Shown here: one piece after another, positions 1 to 10,213 of the stretch
Numbering within the stretch: position 1 is the first letter of the stretch
Layout: every line of letters starts with the position of its first letter
Source of the DNA: Pycnococcus provasolii
Taxonomy: Eukaryota; Chlorophyta; Pseudoscourfieldiophyceae; Pseudoscourfieldiales; Pycnococcaceae
Length of the DNA: 64,000 nt
NCBI GenBank assembly: GCA_938743325.2
Contig: OW568864.1
Location: 1 to 64,000, forward strand
Direction: 5' to 3'
Position numbers and translations under genes: made by a program
Notes under the pieces: model-generated
Database searches by the model: none
Told to the model about the DNA's origin: nothing
Seen by the model: only the letters and a program-made list of their open reading frames with translations

Positions 1-232
1 CTAACCCTAACCCTAACCTAACCCTAACCCTAACCCTAACCCTAACCCTAACCCTAACCCTAACCCTAACCCTAACCCTAACCCTAACCCTAACCCTAAC
101 CCTAACCCTAACCCTAACCCTAACCCTAACCCTAACCCTAACCCTAACCCTAACCCTAACCCTAACCCTAACCCTAACCCTAACCCTAACCCTAACCCTA
201 ACCCTAACCCTAACCCTAACCCTAACCCTAAT
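1..232. repeat. Left telomere, CCCTAA repeat
   Basis: An almost uninterrupted array of CCCTAA begins at the first base, so the window starts inside a chromosome end. The C-rich strand reads 5' to 3' toward the chromosome interior, as expected for a left telomere. One unit near base 14 is shortened to CCTAA. The repeat is the TTAGGG type, not the TTTAGGG type of land plants or the TTTTAGGG type of Chlamydomonas. The long Leu-Gly reading frame through the array is a repeat artefact. Confidence 0.97.
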
Positions 233-292
233 TGTAACCCTAACCCTAACCCTAACCCTAATTGTAACCCTAATTGTAACCCTAATTGCCAG
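229..292. repeat. Degenerate telomere boundary
   Basis: At the inner edge of the telomere, units of CCCTAATTGTAA alternate with canonical CCCTAA. The array stops at about 290, where unique subtelomeric sequence begins. Variant units at the proximal edge are usual where telomerase-maintained repeats meet older sequence. Confidence 0.85.
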
Positions 293-531
293 GCTGGCAG
301 TTTGACGCACATGTTGAAAAAAAAATTTTGCCTCCGGCATGCGGCCGACCGTCGGCCAGCGTCGTGCAGAACGAAGCCAATAACAACAGCCATTTGTTTA
401 GCCCGCCGTTTCCGGCGATATCTTGCCATATCACCAAGTAGCGCGGTGATGTTGTGGTGTTGTGCCAATAGGCGCACCCGCCGGCTCCGCGCCGTCGTAC
501 TTGCTTCTCGAGCGAGTCCGAGAGGGTTCTG

Positions 532-1449
532 ATGACCTTGAGTGTGCGTGGATGCTTATTGCCGACGTCGGACTCAGTGGGCAAGATTGGTATTGTCAAC
601 GCTTGCGGACACGATGTTGGTGCCGTCGTGGTTGTACGACTCCCAATTGATATCTTTCTTGTGCCCTCTGAAGGTCAGTGCGGGATGCCACCTTACCCAA
701 ACGGTACCTCATATTGCCGTAGCTGCCTTGAAATGCGAAACCTTCTCACCTACCGGCAGAGGGTCGACGAGTGTGCAGTTTTTGGTTTCCACAAGTTTCC
801 ACATAGTCCGCACTCTAATGACGCGTACAAGAACAGGAAAGTCTCGAGAGCTTCCCGAGCACCCTCAACACAGGAACATATTACTTACGCCGAGACAAAG
901 GCTATCCACGACGAGCTGCTCCGCATCGCGACAACACAGAGCAACACCCGTTTAATCTTCGCACCTAAACGAGTGTATTCCATGTCGGATAATTCAGGCG
1001 CCGTCGCCGCGATCAACAAAGGATATTCCAGGAACGCGGCCACTCGCGCATTATTGCACGACATCGCCCTCATCTGTCTTGCATCGGACATCGACATCCG
1101 AGCCGAACATACGCCAGGTACGTTCATCAAGATCACGGGTGCAGACGAAGCATCGCGGGAAGTTATGCCTTCCGCAGGTCCTCTGCCTTCCAGGGAAGAC
1201 AAAGCCGCCTTACTTCAGATGCTACGCCGACGCCGCCCCGAGCTGTTTATCACCAGAGTGGCGTCGTCCTACATGAACGACATTCGTGATCGCGACGATT
1301 TCCGGAACCGCGCGCTCGACGTGCAATTTTTGCAGTCCAACGCCTTGAGAATGGCAAGAATGGCAAAAGTTATGGGAAGCCCAGCGCAGAAGCCCCGCGG
1401 CCCCGGGATGCGTCTCGAGGAGCGGATCAGCCTCTCGCTGCATTCCTAG
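532..1449 (+). pseudogene. Retrotransposon RNase H fragment (DIRS/PAT-like)
   Basis: The 305-residue frame has no convincing start and no reverse transcriptase upstream, so this is a remnant. Residues about 118-210 look like the RNase H of a reverse-transcribing element. They contain an ITYAETKAI segment (catalytic Glu), a SDNSGAVAAINKG segment (catalytic Asp) and a RAEHTPG...ITGADEASR terminus resembling the HxPG...ADxxSR end of retroelement RNase H. The SDNxxAVAxIN style is closest to tyrosine-recombinase (DIRS/PAT-like) elements, which occur in green algae. That assignment is from remembered family patterns. Its 3' end runs into the first copy of the 165-bp direct repeat. No recombinase or integrase reading frame follows. 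Confidence 0.6.
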
Positions 1450-1527
1450 GCTCGCTCCACCACTCTATTCAATCTGCTGTAACCGCGCGACGCTTTTCTC
1501 TATTCCGAATCCGACCCACGAAAGTTA
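1363..1527 (+). repeat. 165-bp subtelomeric direct repeat, copy 1
   Basis: It is identical by eye over 165 bases to 2093-2257, 730 bp downstream. It begins GCAAAAGTTATGGG and ends CCACGAAAGTTA. It overlaps the C-terminal codons of the retroelement RNase H remnant. The ends are not TG...CA and no flanking target duplication is seen, so it does not look like an LTR. A split direct repeat of a DIRS/PAT-type element is one explanation and subtelomeric duplication is another. Confidence 0.9.
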
Positions 1528-2092
1528 CTGCTTTTTGCATCGAGTTGCACCTAAAGAGGCAGCTTTCTGGGCCGGAGCTCGGAAGAAGACGAAAAGCCTT
1601 CGCAGGGACAGAGATTGAAGAGAATCGAAAAATACAAGCCACAAGGCTATCAAGAAAGATTTACCGACCCTTTGAGCGGACAATAATAACTAACAATCCC
1701 CTCAAAATCATCATCCCCTCCACCGTAGCACAGCACGGGGGAGGCACAGCACAGCACGGAGCGAAGCACAGCTTGACAAGGGAAGCACGGCACGGCACAA
1801 CCAGCCGACCAGCTCCATCATTCCCCCCATCATCGTCAAGCCACAGCTGCGCAGTGCTGCGCCATCATCATCAAGTACAAGTTTTCGCCCACCCGCCCAC
1901 ACCGTCGAAAGACAACTCAAAAACATCCTCGAACGCACGCCGCACTCAGTTCGCAGCATCCTCGGCCGTTCGAAGCTCGTTATACTGCGTTTGCCTGATA
2001 ATACCCGCAGTTGACTTGAGGAATGACAGCGGCAACTCGACCTCAAGGACGAACTTTGAATTGGAATCCGGGGACCCTTGCAGACTACAAGT

Positions 2093-2257
2093 GCAAAAGT
2101 TATGGGAAGCCCAGCGCAGAAGCCCCGCGGCCCCGGGATGCGTCTCGAGGAGCGGATCAGCCTCTCGCTGCATTCCTAGGCTCGCTCCACCACTCTATTC
2201 AATCTGCTGTAACCGCGCGACGCTTTTCTCTATTCCGAATCCGACCCACGAAAGTTA
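2093..2257 (+). repeat. 165-bp subtelomeric direct repeat, copy 2
   Basis: Second identical copy of the repeat at 1363-1527. The sequence between the copies (1528-2092) contains a GCACAGCACGG-like tandem region near 1725-1800 and no recognisable coding sequence. Between this copy and the next gene (2258-2426) I see only AT-rich sequence. Confidence 0.9.
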
Positions 2258-2426
2258 AGGTCTTGAATTGTTGTCAACAACAAACTCAAACAAAGGATAT
2301 ATTGTGATCTACTATACATTACAATTCAGCAGCTCATTTAAGCTCAATTACATATACACATTCCGATTTTTTCTTGCTTGCACAGTTGCACGTACGTGCG
2401 CAGCAGTTGATCGATCGACAGCTCGA

Positions 2427-4019
2427 TCAACCTTTCACCGTAACATTGTAAGGCAGCTTCTGCATCGCCTCGAGAGCGATGGGAAACGAGTGCACGGTCG
2501 TTTGTCCTTCAACGCTGTCAAAGTAGTGGTACGGAGGTGGAAAGTCTGGGTTAACGCCATCCCCGCGTGATGCTCCTCCAACGTACGCCTCGAAGCCGTA
2601 GAGGGAAATGGTCTGACAGAGCTGTGCGGCAACAAGCACGGCGAACCAGCCGCTGAGTGGCTTCGGAATGTCGCTGTCAATTCGTGCACCCTCCGTCTTT
2701 GCGTACTTCATGCGAGCTAGTCGACTCTTGCTCCCGTGTACCCGTTTCACCTCCTTCACCACATCTCGCCATAGCTCGATGCCACTCGCATGAAAACCGG
2801 GATGGACGATCCACATGCGATGTGGGAAAGACTTGGAAACGCGAGCGTACAGGCCGTATCGCGATGCATGCAGCGTGCTTTCAAACAGCACGAGACGCGC
2901 ATCCGCCTGATCCGCGGCGGCGATGGCCTCGATCGAAGCAGCGGTGACGGGTGAGGTCGACAGGTAAGGTCGAGCGCGCAGGAACGCGCGCGCAGCTAAA
3001 CGTCCAGGCCAAGTTGCGCCGGAATCGTGCGGGAGAGCAAAAAGATGCTGGTGATCGGTAGCCATGCGAGCCTTGATACGCTCCACGGTTTTGATAATGC
3101 GATTCGCATTCGCATGGTTGCTGATGTCATACGTCGTACGGCTACCAACGTGCTGCTCGTATCCTTTCGTAGGTGCGAGGTTCAACCTAAAAACGGCGTC
3201 GTGTGCGTCTATGGCAGTTCCGTTGTTTGCCTTGAGTAGCGCACCAGCGTTACCAACCACCGCGCACGTTGCGTGCATACCACTGCGCTCTCGCTTCACG
3301 TCATCTTTAGGCAAAACGCCACCGGCGACCACGTCAAGTGGGAAACGCAAACGCTCGACGAGTAGCCCTGCCTCGTATAAAGACGAGTTGCCCGCAGCAT
3401 ACCGTGCCGACCGCACGAGACCTTCGTTGCGCACGCAAGTGTCCAAATATGTCGAAACCCTCTCAGTGCTTGCATGCTGTTTGAACGACTTTTGGTGCAG
3501 GAGCAATTCCGTCGCCCCGTAGCAAACACCGCGGTGTACGAGCCGCGAGCTTGCTGAGAGTGACTGCGATTCCTCAAGTTTCGTGGCTATGGTGCAAGGA
3601 AGTGGCAGTGCGTCGCCGTTAGACATGCGCGGTTCAGTAGTTGGAGGTGACGGAGCGCTGGAAAGTCCAAGCGACTGGGTGAGTGAGACGGTAAGGGAGT
3701 GAGTGAGTGCTGGAACACCTGTCGTCGTCGTCGTCCTCGTCGTTGTCGTCAATGTCGAAGCTGTTGTCGCTATGACGATGTTAGTGCTGTTAGTGCTATC
3801 ATTGTCTTTGCTGTCCGCGTGACGACGTTTGCGCTGTCGACGTCTCTGAGCGGCCGAGGTTCCATGTGGTGCAACAGTGGATGCCCACGTATGATCAACG
3901 AGATCCGCCTCCTCCACGTTCGCCAGCCTTAAGTGGGTATGGTGGTTCGCACCCCTGAACAGCTGCGTGACCGCAATGCACGCGAGCACAGTGAGAAAGA
4001 TCACGCGCAACTGCTCCAT
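2427..4019 (-). CDS. GT29 sialyltransferase-like type II membrane protein
   Basis: A 530-residue protein. An N-terminal signal anchor (residues about 5-22) is followed by a Ser/Thr-rich stem and a GT29 catalytic domain. The large sialyl motif is clear ([16 protein letters not shown]... FRLNLAP ...GSRTTYDI), as is the small motif ([15 protein letters not shown]...ISLYGF). Then come motif III (YHYFDS) and the VS motif (HSFPIALE, His...Glu). The family uses CMP-activated 2-keto sugar acids in the Golgi. In plants and green flagellates the donor may be CMP-Kdo rather than CMP-sialic acid, so the substrate is not settled by sequence. The start at 4019 gives the membrane anchor directly. It lies in tandem with the channelrhodopsin gene, separated by about 530 bp. 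Confidence 0.88.
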   Translation of the reverse strand: MEQLRVIFLTVLACIAVTQLFRGANHHTHLRLANVEEADLVDHTWASTVAPHGTSAAQRRRQRKRRHADSKDNDSTNSTNIVIATTASTLTTTTRTTTTTGVPALTHSLTVSLTQSLGLSSAPSPPTTEPRMSNGDALPLPCTIATKLEESQSLSASSRLVHRGVCYGATELLLHQKSFKQHASTERVSTYLDTCVRNEGLVRSARYAAGNSSLYEAGLLVERLRFPLDVVAGGVLPKDDVKRERSGMHATCAVVGNAGALLKANNGTAIDAHDAVFRLNLAPTKGYEQHVGSRTTYDISNHANANRIIKTVERIKARMATDHQHLFALPHDSGATWPGRLAARAFLRARPYLSTSPVTAASIEAIAAADQADARLVLFESTLHASRYGLYARVSKSFPHRMWIVHPGFHASGIELWRDVVKEVKRVHGSKSRLARMKYAKTEGARIDSDIPKPLSGWFAVLVAAQLCQTISLYGFEAYVGGASRGDGVNPDFPPPYHYFDSVEGQTTVHSFPIALEAMQKLPYNVTVKG

Positions 4020-4547
4020 AACGTTACGCGTTTACGCTCCATAACCCACCACTGCGGTCAACAAGAGCCGTGCCGGCATTCTCCACCCAAATCTGTGCAA
4101 CACCGGCCGCGAGGCTGTGCGGTCTTTAGTATTCCTAGCTTTGGGAGCAAGCTTAGGGCTACCCTAACCCTAGCCCTAACCCCAACCCTAATCCTGGGTA
4201 ATTATTATGCCCTTGGGACACGCTCTAAAAATGTTCGCTGGATGTTCGCGGGCTCGCGGCCGTTGTCCTGTACTGTAGTATCAGGCTGATTAAGGTGGTC
4301 AAGAAGCGACCGGTCGCGAGCCTGCAAGCTAACCAACCTTATAAATATATACAGGGGATATTATTTCGTCAATGAAGTCAAAAAAAGATCATTACATACC
4401 TTCTAACTAGTTCAAAAGACAGTAAACACCATCCCGCATCCCGAAAGTCTCCTTTAAAAAAGCGACAACTTCACAAGAACCACATGGTGGTGTTTCAAAG
4501 AAACCAAGATAACCCACACAAAACCTGTTTCTAAAAACACAACCATC
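4020..4547. other. Intergenic region with a short interstitial telomere-like tract
   Basis: No gene is seen. Bases 4154-4196 carry degenerate telomere-like units (CCCTAACCCTAGCCCTAACCCC). The rest is AT-rich 3' flank of the channelrhodopsin gene and the 5' flank of the sialyltransferase-like gene. Confidence 0.6.
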
Positions 4548-6361
4548 TCACCTCTTCTTGGAAGGCGTCGTGACCACCTCGCGGATCGAACGATTCAGCT
4601 CACGTAGTGTCTCCTCCAAATCACTTCTCTCCGCCTTGCTCATGTTATCGCTCTGTTTCTGTTCGTTCACCAGCTTGATGGCGTTGCGAATAATCTCAAG
4701 GCGTTCTGCAGCATCGGCATTATTCGGGTTTGTAAATGAACTTTCGCCGTTCGGCATGTGGCTGTTAGGCGTGGCACTACCAGATCTTGGCAGAGGGAAT
4801 CCTTCGGCGAGTTCGGCAAGTCCCGCGAGGTTCTGGTTTGAGCCATAAGGAGAATCGCCGTTCAGCACCTTGCGCCTTTCCGTGCTACGCCTCCTTGCCT
4901 CCGAGTCAGGATCATTTCCATTCACATTCATATCCATATTGATCTTAACGTCCGAGAGCTCCTTGTCCCGATGCTTTTCAAGCCAGAGAGAAAGCATCTG
5001 CTTCATGACAATTTGAACGTCGTCATCGTCGAAAGGCGACACCAGGTAATCGTCCAACCCGTGTGACGTCATCTCGTCGGAGAGGATCTCGTCAATCTCG
5101 CGCAGGTAAGCCACCACAGGAACGTGACGAGATTGGTCGACACCCAATCTCAGGTACGGACTCGGGTCAGCGCCGGAGATGACGCGATAGTTGTTCTTTC
5201 GAAGCGTTTCAAGGTTGATGAGCAGGAAGATGAAGCGATCGGGATTTTTGTTGATCTTCGCCTCCGCCTCCTTGTTCGTGCGAACGTGAACAGCCGTCGC
5301 GCCAGCACGGGACAGCTTGCTGCGCCAAAACTCGTAGATGGGAGTCTCCGGCTCGCAGACGAGTACTTCTGCCTTGCGCTTCATCTTCGCGAATCCACGG
5401 CGCTTGGAGTGCTGAACCAGACCTGCATCGCTCAGCGGGCGAAGAACCTTCCAGCGAAGGCTCCAGCCAATGTACCCGAAAATGTGCTTCGTGATGATGT
5501 CGCTGATGTACACGAAAACCTCGCTCCACTTGCCTGGAAGCACGGCCCAACCCTCCTTGCCAAGCGCAAAGGCAATGCCAAAGGCAGTCCAGCCGATGTA
5601 GAAGCAGATGGCCATGTACTGCACGTGGGTACGTGCCTGCTCAGGGAACATCTTGATGGCCTCTCGGAAGAGCTTGCCGACCATAACAAAGACCGCCATG
5701 CAGCACATCCAGCTCAGCAGGTAAAACACGTAGGCCCAGCTGTCGTCACGGCTCATCGCGGAAGTCGCTCCAGTGAGAATCTGTTGTTGTTCAGTTCAAG
5801 GTGGCGGTTTCGTTGATTTTACAGTTTTGTTGTTTCGGTGATGTGAGACGTTCGCCGGTGACTTGCAGTTTGGAAAGAAGACAAGGTGGGAGAAAACACG
5901 TACCATGGCGTTGAAGGCGCCAACGAGGCGAATCATGCGGAGCGTATCGTACGTCTCCTCGCCAGTGAGGTTCGAGATGAGAATGAGAAGCACTGGACAA
6001 GTGAACAGCCAACCGCAGAAACGAATCCACGGAACCTTCTTGTGCTCAGCTCCAGCCGGCTGTCGTTTACGTTTTTGGTCGTGTGGGACGGCAAGGTTGA
6101 GTTGTGTCAGTTGCAAGGTGGCGAAACGGAGACAGGCGGACAAAAAGCAGAATGGCCACATACGTAAACGACGAAAGGCTCGGTGTTGCCAAGAGTGTAA
6201 GCGAGAATGTTGAATAGCATGCCAACGGAACAAATCCATATCACCTCCCACTTGCACGTCTTCTTGACGTAGTTGTATATGTAGAACACGAGCAGGCAAA
6301 CGAAGCCAATAACGTCGATAATAGCCAGCGTGGATTCGAGTACCTCGTCGAGTTTCGCCAT
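4548..6361 (-). CDS. Channelrhodopsin-like protein with pseudo-receiver C-terminus
   Basis: Three exons (6361-6164, 6059-5904, 5780-4548) joined by phase-0 GT-AG introns of 104 and 123 bp encode 528 residues. Seven helices lie at about 8-31, 38-60, 77-96, 105-125, 134-156, 170-191 and 202-223. Channelrhodopsin hallmarks are WIRFCGWLFTCPV...LISNLTG in helix C, GATSAM after helix D, and SDIITKHIFGYIG in helix G with retinal-binding Lys216 and Asp212. Aligned to ChR2 by eye, C128 is kept (Cys87). E123 is Gly82, D156 is Phe115, H134 is Leu, and E90, E97 and E101 are Gly, Ala and Gly. The extracellular N-terminus is only about 7 residues. Residues about 254-384 resemble a response-regulator receiver, followed by a Ser/Asn-rich linker and a C-terminal coiled coil. 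It probably resides in the eyespot-overlying or plasma membrane. Loss of the glutamates suggests anion conductance or a non-canonical channel; that is inference. Confidence 0.9.
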
Positions 6362-6403
6362 GGCGTATATACGAGATCTCTGGTTGTACGGAGAGAATGA
6401 CAA

Positions 6404-6534
6404 GGCAGGCCAGCGGCGTTGGGTGAGGTGGCTTGTGTCAGAACTACCGTGTAGTGCCAAAGTGGCGGCAGGCCAGCGGCGTTGGGTGAGGTGGCTTGTG
6501 TCAGAACTACCGTGTACTGTAGTGCCAAAGTGGC
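6404..6534. repeat. Tandem duplication (63 bp) just upstream of channelrhodopsin start
   Basis: Copy 1 is 6404-6466 and copy 2 is 6467-6534. They are identical except for a 5-base insertion (ACTGT) in copy 2. The array starts about 43 bp upstream of the channelrhodopsin ATG, so it lies in the promoter or 5' UTR of that gene. Confidence 0.9.
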
Positions 6535-7418
6535 TCGAGCGGCCCCCTGGATATACTCTCAGTATCTCGGCCGAGATAAGCCAAAAGATTTCGCCCTTCC
6601 CCCTTTGCCCTCCCCCTCCCCCACCTAGGCGGCCGACCTACGATAGGAGGCCGCTTTTTGGCTTCCAGCAAGGACGAGGACACGACGAGGACGCGTTGAA
6701 ACAAGCTTTTGCACGGTTGATATCGGTTGATGAGGTACGTGCACATCGCGGCTTTCAATGCGTGAGGTCACATCACTCAAGGCCTCAAAACGACATGGCG
6801 CAAGTCGATGGGGACAGGAGATTCCCCATACAAGTTTCTCGAAGAAACACGTGCAAGTTTTCTCGATTTTTAGGAAGTGGGCGTTCGTTGGATCATTTTG
6901 AAGTTGATCGGGACATGTCGACGTCTTTCCAAACCTTACCCACAAGTCTGCCACTGCCACTCTGCCAGACCTCCTCTGCCGAAGCAAGGAGACCGCCGCG
7001 CCCAGTCCCATCCATCGCTTTCGACCGTGAAGTCTGAAGGCGAGAAAGAACTCGGGCATCGGGCGTTTTGAGGCGTGGACGCGTGGTGCGTTTGGATGGG
7101 GCTGGGGATGGGGAATGGGTAGGGTTGGGCAAGGAAAGGAAAGGGAAACGACACCGCCTTCCTGCCTTCCTTCCCTTTCCCCGGGCGGCCTAACCTGCCC
7201 CTGCCCTGCCCTAAACTGCCCTGCCCTGCCCTTTTCCCGACAAGTGGATGGGCACCCCTCTCAGGCCGGTCCTGTCATCCACTTCCCTCCCCCCCCCTGC
7301 CCCTCTTCTCGCTGAGAAAAACCTACACGGTGGACAACGCCCCACCCGCAACAAGGCGAAGAAAAACAAAACCAAGAAAAAGGCGAAACAAACAAAAACA
7401 AACAAAGAAAAAGTCGTC
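6535..7418. other. Long divergent intergenic region
   Basis: About 880 bp between the channelrhodopsin upstream repeat and the GARP gene. Pyrimidine-rich runs occur around 6590-6630 and 7160-7310, and CCCTGCC units near 7197-7230. Several open frames exist but none resembles a known protein. I see no gene here. Confidence 0.5.
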
Positions 7419-8774
7419 ATGGAGCTCGACCCGTTGTGCGCAATGGGCGCGCTGCTACCGCTCGATTCGCGGTTAGCGACACCTCTTCTCGAAGACATCT
7501 TCGACTTTGGCGAACCCTTCTCAAGTCTACCGCCCAAAATGGCGGACACGTGGGACCCGTTCTTCGCCTCTCTGCCACCGTTATCGCACACACCGCCGCA
7601 CACGAACGCCAACGCATTATCGCCATTTCGCGCGCATATGGCGAGTACGTCTTGGCCTCCCATGTACCCTGGTGGTGCAGAGCACATGCATTACGCACAT
7701 CTGCACGGACCGGAGAACTATCACCACCCGTCTGCCGCAGCAGCAGCAGCCGCTGCGGCAGCTGCACAACATCACCACCACCACCCTCACCATCCTTCCC
7801 AACAACAGCAACACAACCACCACGCACAGCAACACCACCACCACGCACAGCAGCACCAGCAGCCTTACCACGCGCACCACCACCACCACCACCCGCAGCA
7901 GCACCACCCGCAGCAGCAGCAGCAGCAGCACACGCACCATACACAGCCGCATGCACAAAGTCAACGTCACCACCACCCAGGGGCGGCGTTGTTGCCATCT
8001 TTGGGGTATCCGCCGCACGTTGGGAACCAGCCTCCACCTCCACCACCACCTCCTCCTCCTCCTCACATGGGTTCGTTGGGAGGTCAAGGATATGGTGCGG
8101 TAAGAGACGCTGGGCGAGCAGCAGGCGCGCAGGATGCCAAGGCTGGAGCTGCCACGGGTGGCACGGCTGAAAATCCACGAGCTGTCAAACGTGCACGCCT
8201 CGTCTGGACGCCTCAGTTGCACCGCTGCTTTGTCAAGGCGGTGAACGAAAGTGGCGTCGACACGGCAGCTCCCAAGCAAATCATGAAGCGCATGCAGGTG
8301 GAGGGTCTCACGCGAGAGAACGTGGCCAGTCACCTTCAGAAGTACCGGGCGTACCTAAAGCACCGCTCGACAGGACAACCGGACAAAAGCAAAATGGCCA
8401 TTGTCGACGACAAGGCTCGCGAAGGAGCGAGCGACGAGGAGGTCGACGACGAAGGCAACGCGCTGCCGCCACCGGCAAAGTCGCACAAGGAGGAGGAAGA
8501 CGAGGACGAGGAGGAGGAGGAGGAGGAGGAGGAGGAGGAGGAGGAGGAGGAGGACGACGACGACGACGTTGAAGACATCGTCGCTGGCACTGGTGCAACA
8601 AAGGCTGAGACGGGCGGTGGGGAAGGTGGCGGTACTGCAAGAATGCCGCCGGCGAAGTCGCACAAGGAGGAGGACGTTGAAGACATCGTCGCTGGCACTG
8701 GTGCAACAAAGGCTGAGACGGGCGGTGGGGAAGGTGGCGGTACTGCAAGAATTAAGCTTCCTCCGGCTGCGTGA
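7419..8774 (+). CDS. GARP (LUX/PCL1-type) MYB-like transcription factor
   Basis: A 451-residue nuclear protein. The GARP B-motif at about 257-312 is diagnostic: RLVWTPQLHRCFVKAV, a KQIMKRMQVEGLTREN segment, and VASHLQKYRAYLKHR. That is the arrangement of LUX ARRHYTHMO/PCL1 and ARR-B DNA-binding domains. The N-terminus is followed by long Ala, His/Gln and Pro tracts. After the DNA-binding domain an acidic stretch (about 20 consecutive Glu, then Asp) is flanked by two near-identical modules (PPAKSHKEE...DVEDIVAGTGATKAETGGGEGGG), an internal duplication. No phospho-receiver domain is present, which favours a LUX-like over an ARR-B-like protein. The first in-frame ATG after the A-rich leader is at 7419. 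LUX proteins act in the circadian evening complex; that role here is inference. Confidence 0.85.
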   Translation: MELDPLCAMGALLPLDSRLATPLLEDIFDFGEPFSSLPPKMADTWDPFFASLPPLSHTPPHTNANALSPFRAHMASTSWPPMYPGGAEHMHYAHLHGPENYHHPSAAAAAAAAAAAQHHHHHPHHPSQQQQHNHHAQQHHHHAQQHQQPYHAHHHHHHPQQHHPQQQQQQHTHHTQPHAQSQRHHHPGAALLPSLGYPPHVGNQPPPPPPPPPPPHMGSLGGQGYGAVRDAGRAAGAQDAKAGAATGGTAENPRAVKRARLVWTPQLHRCFVKAVNESGVDTAAPKQIMKRMQVEGLTRENVASHLQKYRAYLKHRSTGQPDKSKMAIVDDKAREGASDEEVDDEGNALPPPAKSHKEEEDEDEEEEEEEEEEEEEEEDDDDDVEDIVAGTGATKAETGGGEGGGTARMPPAKSHKEEDVEDIVAGTGATKAETGGGEGGGTARIKLPPAA

Positions 8775-8908
8775 CCCCATTTCCTTGTCTATCCATAAGT
8801 GAGTAATAACCAATTCTCGTGATTAAATACGCACGAACATATCAATTTACAATATATTTTTTGAATACTGCACACACAACTCACAAAACAAACGACGCGT
8901 CGTTTGTC

Positions 8909-10000
8909 TCAAGGAGAAGAAGAGGAAATGCCTTGCGGCGTCCAGATGTGAAGTAGGCGGTCATAGAACGAGCACGTTGCAACCATGGAACCATCCGCAC
9001 GCCAGTCCGCGCCGTAGGCGAGCGCATTTTTGCCATGCTCGCTGTAAAAGCCAGAAAGGGTCATCGTTGCCGAGGCTGTGTCAACCTGAGCGACGGAAAA
9101 GCCCTCGTACATGAGAGCGCAGAGAACGACGCGCGAGTTCTGAGGATGCCACTTCAGGCGCCAGACACCTCCACCAGTACGAAGCTCGGGTGCATCAGAG
9201 CGAAGCACAGGTCTCGACGGCTGCCTGATGTCCCAGAGGCGTATGCACTCGTCGTACGAGCCGGTTAGCACAACATTGCTGTCGTGTGGACTTGGAGAGA
9301 CGTGCGTGACACCAGCGCCGTGCGTGCGGCGGTCGCGAAGTGCCATCGGCGGCGCATCCTCTCTGCTGGATGCCGACGATCTCAAGTCCCAAACGCGCAG
9401 CTCGGCGTCGTCGGCACCCGTGTAGAGCACGTCGCCCGTCCGGTTGAAGGCGCAGCACCAAGCCTCTGCGTCGTGAGCTTGCCACTCCGAAATCACGTTC
9501 AGCGAGCCGTCAGGGGCGACACTGTACACACGAGCATAACCGGCATGGCTCGTGCTCGCAAGTCGCTCGCCCGTGACACTCCAATCGCAGAAGAGCGTCA
9601 TGCCGACATCTACGTCCTCGCTGCCGCTTGTGCACACCTGCTGAATACCATCCGAGCCGTCGTCGACGCGATACAGCGCTGTGGTTCCATCTGCAAGCGC
9701 CACAGCTAGAAGACTGTCTGAATCACTGTTCGGTCTCCACTTGGCGTCAAACACGCCGCTTGGAACGATATTTGCCGCGCTGGTCGCACATTCGGATAGA
9801 CACCCTTCGTCGTCGACGTCGAACACGTGAAGGGCGCCCTCGCGTGACGCGGGAACGCTCTCGTCTTTGCTCTCTTTGAGCTCGTAGCACGCAACGAGAA
9901 GTCTCTCTTTGCGCGTGGGATGGAACTCCGCGACGTCGCAGTTGAGTGGGAGCGTGCGGGCGTCGTGGCGCGTGTACGTGATGGTGGAGGAGGAGGACAT
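8909..10000 (-). CDS. DPH7: Diphthine methyl ester hydrolase, WD40 protein DPH7
   Basis: A 363-residue WD-repeat protein. DPH7 removes the methyl ester from diphthine on elongation factor 2, the step before DPH6 amidation. Family features are CDVAEFHP near the N-terminus, the GGGVWRLKWHP repeat, ALMYEGF, and the C-terminal YGADW...ATCSFYDRLLHIWTP block. WD repeats with VWDLR and LWDIR ends are visible. ATG at 10000 is chosen because the longer open frame to 10060 begins with GTG. It is convergent with the GARP gene and divergent from the TLC gene, 213 bp between ATGs. Confidence 0.88.
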   Translation of the reverse strand: MSSSSTITYTRHDARTLPLNCDVAEFHPTRKERLLVACYELKESKDESVPASREGALHVFDVDDEGCLSECATSAANIVPSGVFDAKWRPNSDSDSLLAVALADGTTALYRVDDGSDGIQQVCTSGSEDVDVGMTLFCDWSVTGERLASTSHAGYARVYSVAPDGSLNVISEWQAHDAEAWCCAFNRTGDVLYTGADDAELRVWDLRSSASSREDAPPMALRDRRTHGAGVTHVSPSPHDSNVVLTGSYDECIRLWDIRQPSRPVLRSDAPELRTGGGVWRLKWHPQNSRVVLCALMYEGFSVAQVDTASATMTLSGFYSEHGKNALAYGADWRADGSMVATCSFYDRLLHIWTPQGISSSSP

Positions 10001-10213
10001 CCAGTTCACGGGAATGATGAGCCCAGTGGGCGGGAGGGCGGCAGCGGAACCCCCACCCACCCCAAAAGCGTAAAGCGGACCCCTTTCCTACCCGACGGTG
10101 GACTTGGTCGAACGTTGTTGTTGGGCACTTTTCACGACGACGACGACGACGACGAAGCAGACGACGACGACGAAGATCGCGTGAGGTTTGCTTACTTGCG
10201 TACAAACCAAAAG

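Noticed and set aside
13-477. Minus-strand protein with long Leu-Gly repeat
   Set aside because: It is a translation of the telomere array.
1363-2257. LTR pair interpretation of the 165-bp repeat
   Set aside because: Ends are not TG...CA and no target duplication flanks the copies.
6625-7059. 144-codon minus-strand open frame
   Set aside because: No recognisable domain, no conserved composition, and it lies in promoter sequence.
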